Shown piece after piece: positions 1 through 8,261 of a stretch of 64,000 nt of DNA (positions are counted from its first letter, which is position 1; each line of letters starts with the position of its first letter). Made by a program: the position numbers and the translations under genes. The DNA lies in assembly GCF_009498215.1 (NCBI RefSeq), contig NZ_CP043498.1, positions 1,116,001 through 1,180,000 of the forward strand. Reading direction: 5' to 3'. The stretch comes from Rhizobium grahamii (GTDB lineage Bacteria; Pseudomonadota; Alphaproteobacteria; Rhizobiales; Rhizobiaceae). A model generated the notes under the pieces. It saw only the letters and a list, made by a program, of their open reading frames with translations. It did not search any database and was not told the origin of the DNA.

Positions 1-315
1 GGCGATCCTGCCACGCGCAGTGCCGCTGATAACCAGACTGTGCGGAATGTTTTTGTCATTGGACCTGACAAGAAGATCAAACTCATTCTCGTCTATCCAA
101 TGACCACCGGTCGCAATTTCGATGAGGTACTCCGGGTCATCGATTCGTTGCAGCTGACGGCAAAGCACAAGGTCGCGACGCCGGTAAACTGGAAGAGCGG
201 AGACGATGTCTTCATCGCCGGATCGGTTTCCGACGAAGAAGCCAAGAAGCAGTATCCGCAGGGCTGGTCAGCACCGAAGCCATACATCAGAATAGTGCCT
301 CAGCCGCACGGATAA
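1..315 (+). CDS. 1-Cys peroxiredoxin, C-terminal part
   Basis: The reading frame is open from the first base of the window, so only the last 104 residues of the protein are present and the start lies outside. The visible LVYPMTTGRNFDE stretch, followed by a predicted helix and a C-terminal extension with WKSGDDVFIAGSVSDEEAKK, is typical of the Prx6-type (1-Cys) AhpC/TSA family, which reduces hydroperoxides in the cytoplasm. The peroxidatic cysteine would be upstream and cannot be checked. It lies 46 bases before a sulfur-metabolism gene on the same strand, compatible with a small thiol/oxidative-stress operon. The family call is good; the exact subfamily is inferred from the C-terminal region only. 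Confidence 0.8.
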   Translation, partial: GDPATRSAADNQTVRNVFVIGPDKKIKLILVYPMTTGRNFDEVLRVIDSLQLTAKHKVATPVNWKSGDDVFIAGSVSDEEAKKQYPQGWSAPKPYIRIVPQPHG

Positions 316-361
316 CGCCGCATTCGCATAGCGTCATGTCGTCGAAAGCAGGAGGCGAGGG

Positions 362-1398
362 ATGATTTTCCGTCAGCTTTTCGACCCGGCGTCGAGCACC
401 TATTCCTACTTGCTGGCCAGCCGGCGCGGCGGTGAGGCGTTGATTATCGATCCGGTTCTCGAGAAGGTCGACCACTATCTGCGGCTTGTCCACGAGCTTG
501 ATTTACGGCTCGTGAAGGCCGTGGACACGCATTTGCACGCAGACCACGTTACTGGTCTCGGGCTCTGCGTGACAAGACACATTGCATAACCGTCATGGGT
601 GAGCAGACGAAGGCCGATGTTGTTTCAATGCGGCTCACCGACAACGACAGGCTGACGATCGAGGGTCTGTCGCTCGATGTCATCTATACGCCCGGACATA
701 CGGACGATTCCTATAGTTTCATACTCCCGGACCGGGTCTTCACCGGAGACACGTTGCTGATCCGGGGTACGGGACGCACCGATTTCCAGAATGGCGATCC
801 GCGCGCCCAGTTCGAATCGATCTTCGGGCGGCTTCTGAAGCTGCCGGATTCGACGCTGGTTTATCCGGCTCACGACTACAAGGGCGACACGGTTTCCACA
901 ATCGGCGAGGAGCGGGCGTTCAATCCTCGACTGCAGGTGCGGTCGGTCGACGAGTATGCCGACATGATGAACAATCTGAAGCTCGCCAACCCGAAGATGA
1001 TGGACGTCGCGGTGCCGGCGAACATGCATGTCGGCTTTGATCAGAACGAGGTGCGCCGCCACGGTTGGGCGGTGACGGCACAGGAAGCGTTCGATCTTTC
1101 ACGACGGCCCGATATTGCCCTGGTTGACCTGCGCGAAAGCGAGGAGCGGCACCGGAACGGCATCATTCCGGGATCATTTCATGTCCCTTACCAGACGCTG
1201 GAGGATGCCATTGGCCAGGGAGGCATGCTGCATGAGCTGGCTGCGTCCACGGGCAAGAGGCTGATCTTCTACTGCGCTTTCGGCGAGCGATCGGCTATGG
1301 CGGTGGAAGCTGCGCATGACGCAGGTCTTGCGACAGCATCCCACATCCAGGGCGGGATCGATGCGTGGAAAAAGGCAGGTGGCCTGCTCGCGCAGTGA
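362..1398 (+). pseudogene. MBL-fold persulfide dioxygenase-like/rhodanese fusion, frameshifted
   Basis: Two adjacent frames together encode one 345-residue protein: a metallo-beta-lactamase fold of the ETHE1/persulfide dioxygenase type (THLHADH metal motif near residue 57, then GDTLLIRGTGRTDFQ and YPAHDY) followed by a rhodanese domain with active-site cysteine in FYCAFGERS. Such fusions oxidise persulfides from sulfide detoxification. After GLG (about base 560) the first frame goes to a stop at 587-589, while the family continuation (ALRDKTHCITVMGEQ) is in the other frame. Adding one G to the GGG at 560-562 restores a single frame across 362-1398. It is therefore either a recent frameshift or an assembly deletion. 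The start ATG at 362 follows GGAGGCGAGGG. The gene is convergent with trmFO. Confidence 0.85.
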
Positions 1399-1420
1399 TA
1401 CCGCGAGCAGGGAGCCGGCT

Positions 1421-2857
1421 TTAAGCTGCTGTTTCCGGCAGCGGCAATGGCTGACCGAGCCATTCGGCACAGGCAGAAAGCGCGCGCTTGGCAATCAGCT
1501 GCCGTTTCATGATGGTCTTGTCCTTGCCGCGAAAGCGTTTCACGCCTTCCGGCTTGACGATGGAGCCGGGCTCCAGCTCCGGGAAGAGACCGAAGTTGAT
1601 GTTCATCGGCTGGAAGGAGCGCTTGCCGGGCTCTTCGTCGGTGACGAGATGGCCACCGGTAATATGGCCGAGCAAGGAACCGAGCGCCGTCGTTGCTGGC
1701 GGCAAGGAAACAGCCTCGCCCCTGCGCTCCGCCGCGGCGAAGCGGCCGGCAAGCAGACCGACGCTGGCGCTCTCGACATAACCTTCACAGCCGGTGATCT
1801 GGCCAGCAAAACGCAGACCAGGTCGAGACTTCAACGTTAGCGAGGAATCGAGCAGCGTTGGCGAATTGATGTAGGTATTGCGATGCAGCCCGCCGAGGCG
1901 CGCGAACTCAGCGTTCGCCAAACCGGGAATCATACGGAAAATATCCGCCTGCGCGCCATACTTCAGCTTCGTCTGGAAGCCCACCATGTTGTAGAGGCTG
2001 CCAAGCGCATTGTCCTGCCGCAGTTGCACCACGGCATAGGCCTTGACCGTGGGATTGTGCGCATTCGTTAGGCCCATCGGCTTCATCGGACCGTGGCGCA
2101 ACGTCTCGCGCCCACGTTCCGCCATCACCTCGATTGGAAGGCAGCCGTCGAAATAGGGTGTGCCTTCCCATTCCTTGAAGCCGACTGTATCGCCGGCGAT
2201 CAGTGCATCAACGAAGGCGTTGTATTGCTCTTCATTGAGCGGGCAGTTGATATAGTCCTTGCCGGTCCCGCCAGGGCCGACCTTGTCATAGCGCGACTGA
2301 TACCAGCAGATGTCCATGTCGATGCTATCGCGGTAGACGATTGGTGCAATGGCATCGAAGAATGCCAGGGCATCGGCCCCGGTCTCGGCCTGAATGGCAC
2401 TTGCAAGAGAGGGAGCCGTCAGCGGGCCGGTTGCAACGATGGCAAGATCCCACTCCTTAGGAGGCAGCCCCTCGACCTCCTCCCGGACCACAGTGATCGA
2501 TGGATGATTGTGGATCGCCTCGGTGACGGCTTCGGAAAAGCCGTCACGATCGACTGCGAGCGCGCCACCGGCGGGAACCTGATGCTTGTCGGCGCAGGCC
2601 ATGATGAGCGATCCCGCCATGCGCATTTCGGCGTGGATGACGCCGACGGCATTGCTGGTGGCATCGTCCGATCGGAAGGAGTTCGAGCAGACAAGCTCGG
2701 CCAATCCATCGGTCTTGTGGGCATCCGTGCCGCGCACGCCGCGCATTTCATGCAGGACAACAGGCACGCCGGCGTTCGCGATTTGCCACGCCGCTTCCGA
2801 GCCGGCGAGCCCGCCGCCGATAACGTGAATGGGAGAGTAGGGAGAGATCTTGGTCAT
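1421..2857 (-). CDS. trmFO: Methylenetetrahydrofolate-tRNA (uracil-5-)-methyltransferase TrmFO
   Basis: This 478-residue flavoprotein makes 5-methyluridine at position 54 of tRNA, using methylenetetrahydrofolate as carbon donor and FADH2 as reductant. The N terminus carries the FAD-binding [17 protein letters not shown] motif, and the [11 protein letters not shown] and GAFNMxxRF-like equivalents typical of TrmFO/Gid follow, including [10 protein letters not shown] and [10 protein letters not shown] in the middle. Length matches the family (about 440-480). The ATG at 2857 is the first in-frame start before the dinucleotide-binding fold. It is a single gene, convergent with the rhodanese fusion; no strong terminator is visible in the 22-bp gap. 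Assignment is firm. Confidence 0.95.
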   Translation of the reverse strand: MTKISPYSPIHVIGGGLAGSEAAWQIANAGVPVVLHEMRGVRGTDAHKTDGLAELVCSNSFRSDDATSNAVGVIHAEMRMAGSLIMACADKHQVPAGGALAVDRDGFSEAVTEAIHNHPSITVVREEVEGLPPKEWDLAIVATGPLTAPSLASAIQAETGADALAFFDAIAPIVYRDSIDMDICWYQSRYDKVGPGGTGKDYINCPLNEEQYNAFVDALIAGDTVGFKEWEGTPYFDGCLPIEVMAERGRETLRHGPMKPMGLTNAHNPTVKAYAVVQLRQDNALGSLYNMVGFQTKLKYGAQADIFRMIPGLANAEFARLGGLHRNTYINSPTLLDSSLTLKSRPGLRFAGQITGCEGYVESASVGLLAGRFAAAERRGEAVSLPPATTALGSLLGHITGGHLVTDEEPGKRSFQPMNINFGLFPELEPGSIVKPEGVKRFRGKDKTIMKRQLIAKRALSACAEWLGQPLPLPETAA

Positions 2858-3179
2858 GGCGGCTGATTACCATGAGAGGCTGTGACTGCAAACCGGAGAA
2901 TTATGGCGTGGAAGCGCAACGGTTGCGAGCTATCTACCCGCCAATGAACCTGGCGACGAAGTTCCGAACAGATCCGGCTTGCCAGAAACAATTTGAAAAG
3001 ATTCGGCCGTGATCCGACCGCAATCAGGAGCGAAGCAGACGAACCGTCTGGGTGCCGGAACACAGCTTGAACATCAAGTGCGGTGATCCCGCAGCATACA
3101 ACCTGTATTCGGTACGGCGGTTACTTGTTTTAGTATTCGCTCTTTGCTAGTGCGATTCAAAAAGCCCGTTGGAGTTACA
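2858..3179. other. Divergent intergenic region trmFO / glycosyltransferase
   Basis: About 320 bases without a convincing gene between divergently transcribed trmFO and the GT2-GtrA gene. It should hold both promoters. A short AT-rich stretch lies at 3100-3145 just before the glycosyltransferase. I see no tRNA, terminator hairpin or strong inverted repeat here. The short frames present have no recognisable protein features. Confidence 0.5.
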
Positions 3180-4262
3180 TTGTTGCAAAGAAAATTGTCG
3201 ATTGTGGCGCCGACTTACAATGAATCGGACAATATCGCGCCGTTCATCGAGCGTGCAAAAGAAGTTCTCGGTCAGTTTGACTGGGAAATTATCTTTGTGG
3301 ACGACAACTCACCTGACGGCACCGGGCAAAAGGCGTTCGACTACTCTATGGAGGATCGTCGCATTCGCTCGATCACGCGATTGAGCGACCGCGGTCTTGC
3401 CAAGTCCAGCATTCAGGGTTTGCTTTCTGCACGGGGGGAGCTTCTCTGCGTCATGGACGTGGACGGCCAGCATGACCCTGCGGTGATCAACGAAATGGCC
3501 GAACGGCTTGAAAGCGACAAGCTCCATATCGTAAGCGCGGCACGCCGACTGGAACAGGAGCAGGAGCTTGAGGGGCTTTCTCCGATCCGGCAGAAGCTGT
3601 CGACGTTTGGGAACTGGCTGAGCAGCCGGGTGCTCGGTCGCAAGTTGACAGATCCCCTGACTGGTTTCTTTGTGATCCGGCGCGACAGCTTCATCGAAAC
3701 CGCCCCGCATCTTGGCGATCCGGGCTTCAAGCTGCTTCTCGACATTCTCTATTCCAACAAGGCTTTGCGACACGCCGAGGTTCCTTTTGATTTCGGCGTT
3801 CGCCTCGCCGGGCAGTCGAAGCTCGACAGCTACGTGGTCTGGAAGTTCGTCACCTTTCTGCTGAGCAAGATGACCGGCGGTCTTGTCCCCGTCAGTCTGA
3901 TCTCCTTCCTGCTCGTCGGCGGCTCCGGCATCTTCGTCCATTTCGCCGTCCTCTATTTCGCCTTGTCGCTCTTGGTTCCCTTCACGATCGCTCAGACGGC
4001 GGCAACGCTGATCGCCGCCACCGGCAATTTTCTTCTGAACAATCTCCTGACGTTCCGCGACCGACGCTTGCGCGGTTGGGGGAAGTTCTGGGGCTATTTG
4101 AAGTTCTTGACTGTCTCGGCCGTTGGTATCGTTGCCAACGTCTCCGCGGCGACGCTCACCTACGAGCGGCTGGTGCACGTTGTGTTCATCGCTACGCTCG
4201 CCGGGATCGCGATCGATACGGTTTGGAAGTTTGTGATCGCCAACAGGTTCATTTGGAAGTGA
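3180..4262 (+). CDS. GT2 polyprenyl-phosphate sugar synthase fused to GtrA membrane domain
   Basis: Residues 1-230 are a family 2 glycosyltransferase of the dolichol-phosphate-mannose synthase type (LSIVAPTYNESDNI, VDDNSPDGTG, DVDGQHDP and GFFVIRR motifs). The remaining 130 residues are a four-helix GtrA domain. It probably loads a sugar from a nucleotide donor onto undecaprenyl phosphate and helps flip or hold the product for a periplasmic transferase. I chose TTG at 3180 because GGAG lies 5 bases upstream and the protein then begins directly with the GT2 fold; an in-frame TTG at 3144 would add 12 residues. Its stop overlaps the next start in GTGA, so the two genes are translationally coupled. 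The sugar is unknown; rhizobial RgtE-type galacturonic acid transfer is one possibility. Confidence 0.85.
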   Translation: MLQRKLSIVAPTYNESDNIAPFIERAKEVLGQFDWEIIFVDDNSPDGTGQKAFDYSMEDRRIRSITRLSDRGLAKSSIQGLLSARGELLCVMDVDGQHDPAVINEMAERLESDKLHIVSAARRLEQEQELEGLSPIRQKLSTFGNWLSSRVLGRKLTDPLTGFFVIRRDSFIETAPHLGDPGFKLLLDILYSNKALRHAEVPFDFGVRLAGQSKLDSYVVWKFVTFLLSKMTGGLVPVSLISFLLVGGSGIFVHFAVLYFALSLLVPFTIAQTAATLIAATGNFLLNNLLTFRDRRLRGWGKFWGYLKFLTVSAVGIVANVSAATLTYERLVHVVFIATLAGIAIDTVWKFVIANRFIWK

Positions 4263-5740
4263 AGGACGCGGCTCTAAGGATTGCGCGCGCCAATCGTGTC
4301 GGTACGATCCTGTGGTTGCTCGTGGCCGTTGCCGTGTGCCTGAAAGTCATGCCTGATATCGTCCGGCAGTCATTCTTTTTCGACGGCCTGATCTATGCCA
4401 GCATTGCCCGTAACCTAGCGGAAGGGATCGGCACTGTCTGGGCACCGCAATTTTCAAAGGCGCTTTTCCCAGTATTCGCGGAACATCCGCCGCTGATGAT
4501 GTGGTTGCAATCACTGCTCTTTCGCGTGTTCGGCGATACGATCGTGATCGACAAGTGCTTCTCGCTGGCGACCTTCGGCATAAGTCTCGGCATCATGGCG
4601 CTGACATGGGACCGGTTAAGCGGCAGCAATTCCGAAATGCGCCGATCTCTGCCTCTCGCGCTGGTACTGACGATTGTAGCCGGTCGCTTTTCCTGGGCCT
4701 TCGCCAATGGCATGCTTGAAAACCTCCTCATCGTTTTCACATCGCTCGCGGTTCTGTTGGTTGTCGTCGCCTACGATGACCGCCATTCGCGGAGCGCGAT
4801 CCGGAGAATGTCGTTCGTGGCACTTGCCGGACTGGCAACAGCGCTGGCTCTGATGACGAAGGGCCCCGTCGGTCTCTTCCCCCTTGCGACACCTGGTCTC
4901 TATTGGCTTTGCTTTCAGCGTCCCCGTCTTGCGGATGCTATCGTCGATACGCTGTTGCTGATCGCTGTCGTCGCAATGGTCTTCTGCTTGCTTTGGAGTT
5001 TCGAGGGGGCGCGAGGCACGATCGAGCGTTACGTCTCGATCCAACTGCTGACCAGCCTTTCCGGAGAGCGTGGCCATGCCGGTGGCGGATTGTCGGCTCT
5101 GCGCACGTTCATCCGCGTCCTTGCCTATCCGCTGGTTACTGCGCTCGTGATATCCGCGATTGGATTCTTTTCGCGTGGCGCCGCTTCGGCAAATACCGGA
5201 AGGCGTGAAGCTGTTCGCTGTGCGCTCTTTCTGGCCGCGGTCGGATGTTCCGCATCACTGCCGCTCTTCGTCAGTCCGCGTGTCTCAGGATTTTATTTCA
5301 ATCCATCCCTGCCATACTTTTCCGGCGCGCTTGCCATTGCATGCGCTCCCGTTCTGCTTCGGCTGCTTGATGGATGTTCAGAACGCGCTTTACGTTGGGT
5401 CCAATCAATGCTCGCAGCAGTACTCGTGCTCTCCTGCCTGTATGTCGCGATGGAGATGGGGCGACCGGGTGACGACGCTGATGTGATCGAGAATGCAGGA
5501 AAGATCGCTAGGGAGGTCTGTGACGGCAACAAGTGTCACGACCTCATCTCGACCTGCGGGTCCGTTGGACAGAACTGGCGTCTACACGGATACCTGGAGC
5601 GCTATTATGAGATTGCGCTGGATAGCGCATCGGCTGGCGGTCCCGATTATCTGCTCGCCGGCAACGACTGCCAAGGCGATCTTGCCGCATATCGCGACAC
5701 CGGCGTCGACGTGAGCCCGAACCGCTTATTGAAGCGTTGA
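4259..5740 (+). CDS. GT39/ArnT-like membrane glycosyltransferase
   Basis: A 493-residue polytopic membrane protein with about ten hydrophobic segments. The N-terminal region has the acidic first-loop pattern of GT-C transferases (FDGLIYASIARNLAEG, then FAEHPPLMMWLQ), characteristic of the PMT/ArnT/GT39 superfamily, which take a sugar from a polyprenyl-phosphate donor and transfer it outside the cytoplasmic membrane. GTG at 4259 overlaps the TGA of the GT2-GtrA gene, so the pair forms a donor-synthesis/donor-use module. The acceptor (lipid A, LPS core or a protein) is not shown by the sequence. The frame stays open upstream into the preceding gene, but that part is out-of-frame GtrA sequence. 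Confidence 0.8.
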   Translation: MKDAALRIARANRVGTILWLLVAVAVCLKVMPDIVRQSFFFDGLIYASIARNLAEGIGTVWAPQFSKALFPVFAEHPPLMMWLQSLLFRVFGDTIVIDKCFSLATFGISLGIMALTWDRLSGSNSEMRRSLPLALVLTIVAGRFSWAFANGMLENLLIVFTSLAVLLVVVAYDDRHSRSAIRRMSFVALAGLATALALMTKGPVGLFPLATPGLYWLCFQRPRLADAIVDTLLLIAVVAMVFCLLWSFEGARGTIERYVSIQLLTSLSGERGHAGGGLSALRTFIRVLAYPLVTALVISAIGFFSRGAASANTGRREAVRCALFLAAVGCSASLPLFVSPRVSGFYFNPSLPYFSGALAIACAPVLLRLLDGCSERALRWVQSMLAAVLVLSCLYVAMEMGRPGDDADVIENAGKIAREVCDGNKCHDLISTCGSVGQNWRLHGYLERYYEIALDSASAGGPDYLLAGNDCQGDLAAYRDTGVDVSPNRLLKR

Positions 5741-5805
5741 TGTCAGGATGATTGCCAAACCTGGGTGGCCGTTTAGGTCTTGGTGTAAACAGTACCCCCA
5801 AACGC

Positions 5806-5834
5806 AAAAACGGCGCCGTCATGGCGCCGTTTTT
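5806..5834. terminator. Bidirectional Rho-independent terminator
   Basis: A perfect 12-bp inverted repeat (AAAAACGGCGCC, loop GTCAT, GGCGCCGTTTTT) lies between the converging GT39 gene and the DUF1127 gene. The arms begin with A5 and end with T5, so it can stop transcription from both sides. Confidence 0.85.
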
Positions 5835-5856
5835 GGAAGCTTCGCGCGCCAGGCGA

Positions 5857-6000
5857 TTAACGGAAGGCGCGGGAAGCGATGTTGCGGATTTCGTAACGGC
5901 TTACGCCGATGTCAGACAGCGTCTGGTTGGAAAGGCTGCCAAGTTCGCTAAGCGTGCGGCGATAGCTGAGCCAGCTCTTCGCGATGCGGATCGGGTTCAT
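5857..6000 (-). CDS. DUF1127 small protein
   Basis: A 47-residue basic protein beginning MNPIRIAKSWLSYRRTL and containing the DUF1127 core ELGSLSNQTLSDIGVSRYEI. These arginine-rich mini-proteins are abundant in Rhizobiales; some members bind RNA or affect phosphate, carbon and small-RNA-linked regulation, but the role of this one is not known. The start at 6000 is preceded by GAGGAAGA at ideal spacing; a longer frame to 6060 lacks such a site. A promoter with CTATAT and a TTGC-N3-GCA element lies 55-95 bases upstream. A second DUF1127 gene follows 280 bases upstream on the same strand. Confidence 0.85.
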   Translation of the reverse strand: MNPIRIAKSWLSYRRTLSELGSLSNQTLSDIGVSRYEIRNIASRAFR

Positions 6001-6062
6001 GATGTTCTTCCTCAGAATGAATGTCGTCAGCGGCATGATTGCCGTCTGAGCGGTTGGCACTC

Positions 6063-6096
6063 ATATAGGCTTTTGCTTGCGTATTGTGCAGTGCAA
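6063..6096 (-). promoter_or_regulatory. Promoter of first DUF1127 gene with TTGC-N3-GCA element
   Basis: Reading the minus strand, TTGCACTGCA (6096-6087) is followed after 18 bases by CTATAT (6068-6063), a good alphaproteobacterial -10 box. The half-palindrome occupies the place of a -35 box. The same arrangement and spacing occur before the small RNA at 6959-6926. Transcription would start near 6056, leaving a leader of about 55 bases. Confidence 0.55.
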
Positions 6097-6200
6097 ATAT
6101 TAGGCGCCTGCCATGCATTTGTGCATTGAGTGCTCAGAAAACGGGCTCGCATCATTTAATGAGCAGGGGCTGATGAGCCGGTGTCGAACGGGAAACGGAC

Positions 6201-6234
6201 AAAAAGAAAACGCCCGTTGCCAGAGGCAGCGGGC
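6201..6234 (-). terminator. Rho-independent terminator of second DUF1127 gene
   Basis: The inverted repeat CGCCCGTTGCC / GGCAGCGGGCG (one wobble pair, loop AGA) at 6211-6234 is followed on the minus strand by a TTTTCTTTTT tract (6210-6201), about 45 bases after the stop of the DUF1127 gene. Confidence 0.8.
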
Positions 6235-6277
6235 GTCTTGGGAAGCGATCGGCTGGGAGGCGCAGATCGCCTAGAAA

Positions 6278-6421
6278 TCAACGGGTAGCGTCGCGGGCAA
6301 CGCGATGGATGTCGGAGCGGTCGATGCCGAGATCGTGCAATTCGCGGTTGCTCATGCGGCCGAGTTCGGTAACCGTCTGACGGTACTTGCGCCAGTTGTT
6401 GAAAGAGCGAGCGATGTTCAT
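6278..6421 (-). CDS. DUF1127 small protein, second copy
   Basis: A 47-residue protein starting MNIARSFNNWRKYRQTV and containing TELGRMSNRELHDLGIDRSD, the canonical DUF1127 core, with further arginines at the C terminus. It was read directly from the complement strand. CAGGAAGGAC lies just upstream of the ATG at 6421 as ribosome binding site. It is a paralogue of the gene at 5857-6000, same length and orientation, but has its own terminator at 6201-6234, so the two are separate units. A perfect TTGC-GCC-GCAA palindrome lies 81-91 bases upstream. Confidence 0.85.
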   Translation of the reverse strand: MNIARSFNNWRKYRQTVTELGRMSNRELHDLGIDRSDIHRVARDATR

Positions 6422-6744
6422 TTTGAAGTCCTTCCTGAGTTCCGTGTCAGCCGGCTGCCGTTGTCAGGCGCTGGCCTTGATCTGATGGTTCTGAATATAT
6501 GTTGCGCCGCAAAATGGCGCCACAGACAAGAATTCAGATCACCTATGCGCGGGCTGCAATTCTTTCGCTGTGAAATCCGCATTTCGGATGCTGTTTGGTC
6601 AACAATTGGGCAAAATCCGGCGTTGGCGCAGATTTGAGGGTGCCTGGGACGCGCGGCGCATCAATGGCGCTCGCATGACGCGCGTCCTCGGGAGCACCTT
6701 GCTCACTCACAGTCGGCATAAGCTGTTGGAAACATAGAGGTCGG
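6422..6744. other. Intergenic region with regulatory palindrome and long stem
   Basis: About 320 bases between the second DUF1127 gene and the small RNA. It contains the TTGC-GCC-GCAA palindrome (6502-6512), a TATAT stretch beside it, and an imperfect 60-base inverted repeat at 6639-6698 (outer arms GGTGC/GCACC, inner arms GGACGCGC/GCGCGTCC). No protein frame with recognisable features is present. Confidence 0.45.
6502..6512. promoter_or_regulatory. TTGC-N3-GCAA palindrome upstream of DUF1127 gene
   Basis: A perfect TTGCGCCGCAA palindrome 81-91 bases upstream of the DUF1127 start at 6421. It belongs to a set of similar sites in this window, at 6086, 6949, 14779, 35425, 42303, 57644 and 63355. 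The binding protein is unknown. Confidence 0.5.
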
Positions 6745-6870
6745 AAAAATCAAAACGCCTGCCGGGGGAGGATCCGGCAGGCGTCATGAAGGTGACTGAC
6801 AACTGGGAGGAGGAGTGTTGCCAGCCTATCGGAACGCGCTGGGAGGAGGAGTGCGCAGATCCGAATTCTT
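6745..6870 (-). ncRNA. Small trans-acting RNA, alpha-r14/NfeR1-like, with three anti-SD loops
   Basis: On the minus strand three successive hairpins each expose a CCUCC-rich loop. Hairpin 1 (6856-6836) has GCGC arms and loop ACUCCUCCUCCCA. Hairpin 2 (6824-6796) has arms CUGGCAAC/GUUGUCAG and the identical 13-base loop. Hairpin 3 (6784-6755) is an 11-bp terminator stem with CUCCC in its loop, followed by UUUUGAUUUUU. Repeated anti-Shine-Dalgarno loops with a terminator are the hallmark of the alphaproteobacterial alpha-r14 family (NfeR1 in Sinorhizobium), which binds ribosome-binding sites of many mRNAs, often transporter genes. The 3' end is clear. The 5' end is uncertain: known members are about 120 nt, but the best -10 box (6931-6926) would start it near 6919. 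Confidence 0.8.
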
Positions 6871-6925
6871 CTCGCCAGAAACAGTCAGGTCGCTAAGCGA
6901 TCGACGTCTCCGGCTGTTGCAAGCT

Positions 6926-6959
6926 AAATAGTATGACTTATTCAGATTTTGCAGTGCAA
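6926..6959 (-). promoter_or_regulatory. Putative promoter of the small RNA with TTGC-N3-GCAA element
   Basis: Reading the minus strand, the perfect palindrome TTGCACTGCAA (6959-6949) is followed by CTATTT (6931-6926). The distance from TTGCACTGCA to the -10-like box is 18 bases, the same as before the first DUF1127 gene. Confidence 0.5.
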
Positions 6960-7103
6960 TATTCTCATGGTCGACATGCATCTGTTGCATGGCTTTGATG
7001 GATTGGTTTCAGGCTAACGCTGCAGCATTAGCCATTTCTTAAATCGCAAACCAAATTTCAATGGTGAGGAATTTGGTATTGGTCGTTTCTCAAGCGCGTT
7101 TCC

Positions 7104-8261
7104 ATGGATATAAAAGGCCTTGTGGAGGCGCGATTTGCGCATAGGGCGGAGTGGGGAATGTACCGCGGGCGTTTGCAGAGAGACCTGTCATTGTGGGTCG
7201 AGAAAGGACTGTTGGGCAAGGACACGGCCGAGACCCTGCTGAAGGAGTTCGACGATCGCCCGGCAAGCTTCAGTCTCGGAAGCGTTCTGATGATTCTGGC
7301 CGCGATTCTGTTGGCAGCCGCCGTGCTGCTCGTCGTTGCCTCGAACTGGGAGGCGATTCCGCGGCTTGTCCGCGTCGGCGTCGTGCTGGCCGTCATATGG
7401 GTGACGCATCTTGCAGCGGCTGCTGCCCTCAAGCGCGGTTCCGTCGGCGTCGCCAGTGGTCTTCTCGTCATCGGGGCGCTGAGCTTCGGCGGAGCCATTT
7501 CCCTGGTCGGGCAGATGTATCACCTTTCGGGCGACGAACAGTCCGTGATGTATCTCTGGTTCGGCGTGACGGTCGTCTCGGCAATTCTCTTTCGCTCCGC
7601 TGTGCTCACGGCGGTGGCCGGATTTCTGGCATGGGCGAGTTTCGGGGTGTATCTGAGCGCGTTCGATATGCGCTGGTTGGGCGCCGCCCCCTGGGTCGCA
7701 CCGTTCATGGCTGTCGTTATCATCGCGTTGGTGCGCTACACCGGGGCCGATCGTGCCCGGCACCTTGCATATCTGCTGATGGTTGGTTGGCTCGCCTGGC
7801 TCTACACGCTGCACTCGGATCTCCGGCTTGCGCTGGCCTACGCCGTTGTCGGGATGGCACTGCTGATTTTGGTGAGCCTGCCACCGGCGCCGTTGGTGGC
7901 GATCGTGAAAAGCGCTGGCGCGGCACCGGCTTTTTACGCATTCCTCATTGCAGTAATCGGTCTGTTCTTCCTGCATGTTGAAATTGACGGAGGCAGTTGG
8001 CTCGTCGTGCTCGGTGTCGCGACACTTGCTGCCGCAATCCTGGCGATCGCCTTGCAGGGGCGCGATAACGGCGCGGTTCGATATATGGCCTATATGATCT
8101 TTGCCGGCGAGATGCTCTACCTCGCGTCGGTGACGGTCGGATCCATCATCGGCACATCTGGCCTCTTCCTGACATCGGGCGTGCTGGTCGCTTTGGTTGC
8201 GTGGGTCGTGATACGCCTCGAACGTCGCTTCGCGTCGGTAGGCGGGGAGGCGAGCCAATGA
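7104..8261 (+). CDS. DUF2157 membrane protein
   Basis: A 385-residue protein with a hydrophilic N-terminal 60 residues (RLQRDLSLWVEKGLLGKDTAETLL, the DUF2157 signature region) followed by about ten transmembrane helices. The function of DUF2157 is unknown. Its TGA overlaps the ATG of the next gene (ATGA at 8258-8261), and DUF2157 and GDYXXLXY genes are a common pair, so the two products probably act together in the membrane. The start ATG at 7104 is preceded only by a weak purine-rich site; no better start was found. Confidence 0.85.
   Translation: MDIKGLVEARFAHRAEWGMYRGRLQRDLSLWVEKGLLGKDTAETLLKEFDDRPASFSLGSVLMILAAILLAAAVLLVVASNWEAIPRLVRVGVVLAVIWVTHLAAAAALKRGSVGVASGLLVIGALSFGGAISLVGQMYHLSGDEQSVMYLWFGVTVVSAILFRSAVLTAVAGFLAWASFGVYLSAFDMRWLGAAPWVAPFMAVVIIALVRYTGADRARHLAYLLMVGWLAWLYTLHSDLRLALAYAVVGMALLILVSLPPAPLVAIVKSAGAAPAFYAFLIAVIGLFFLHVEIDGGSWLVVLGVATLAAAILAIALQGRDNGAVRYMAYMIFAGEMLYLASVTVGSIIGTSGLFLTSGVLVALVAWVVIRLERRFASVGGEASQ

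Noticed and set aside
2093..2866. 257-codon plus-strand frame opposite trmFO
   Set aside because: Fully antisense to trmFO and without recognisable motifs.
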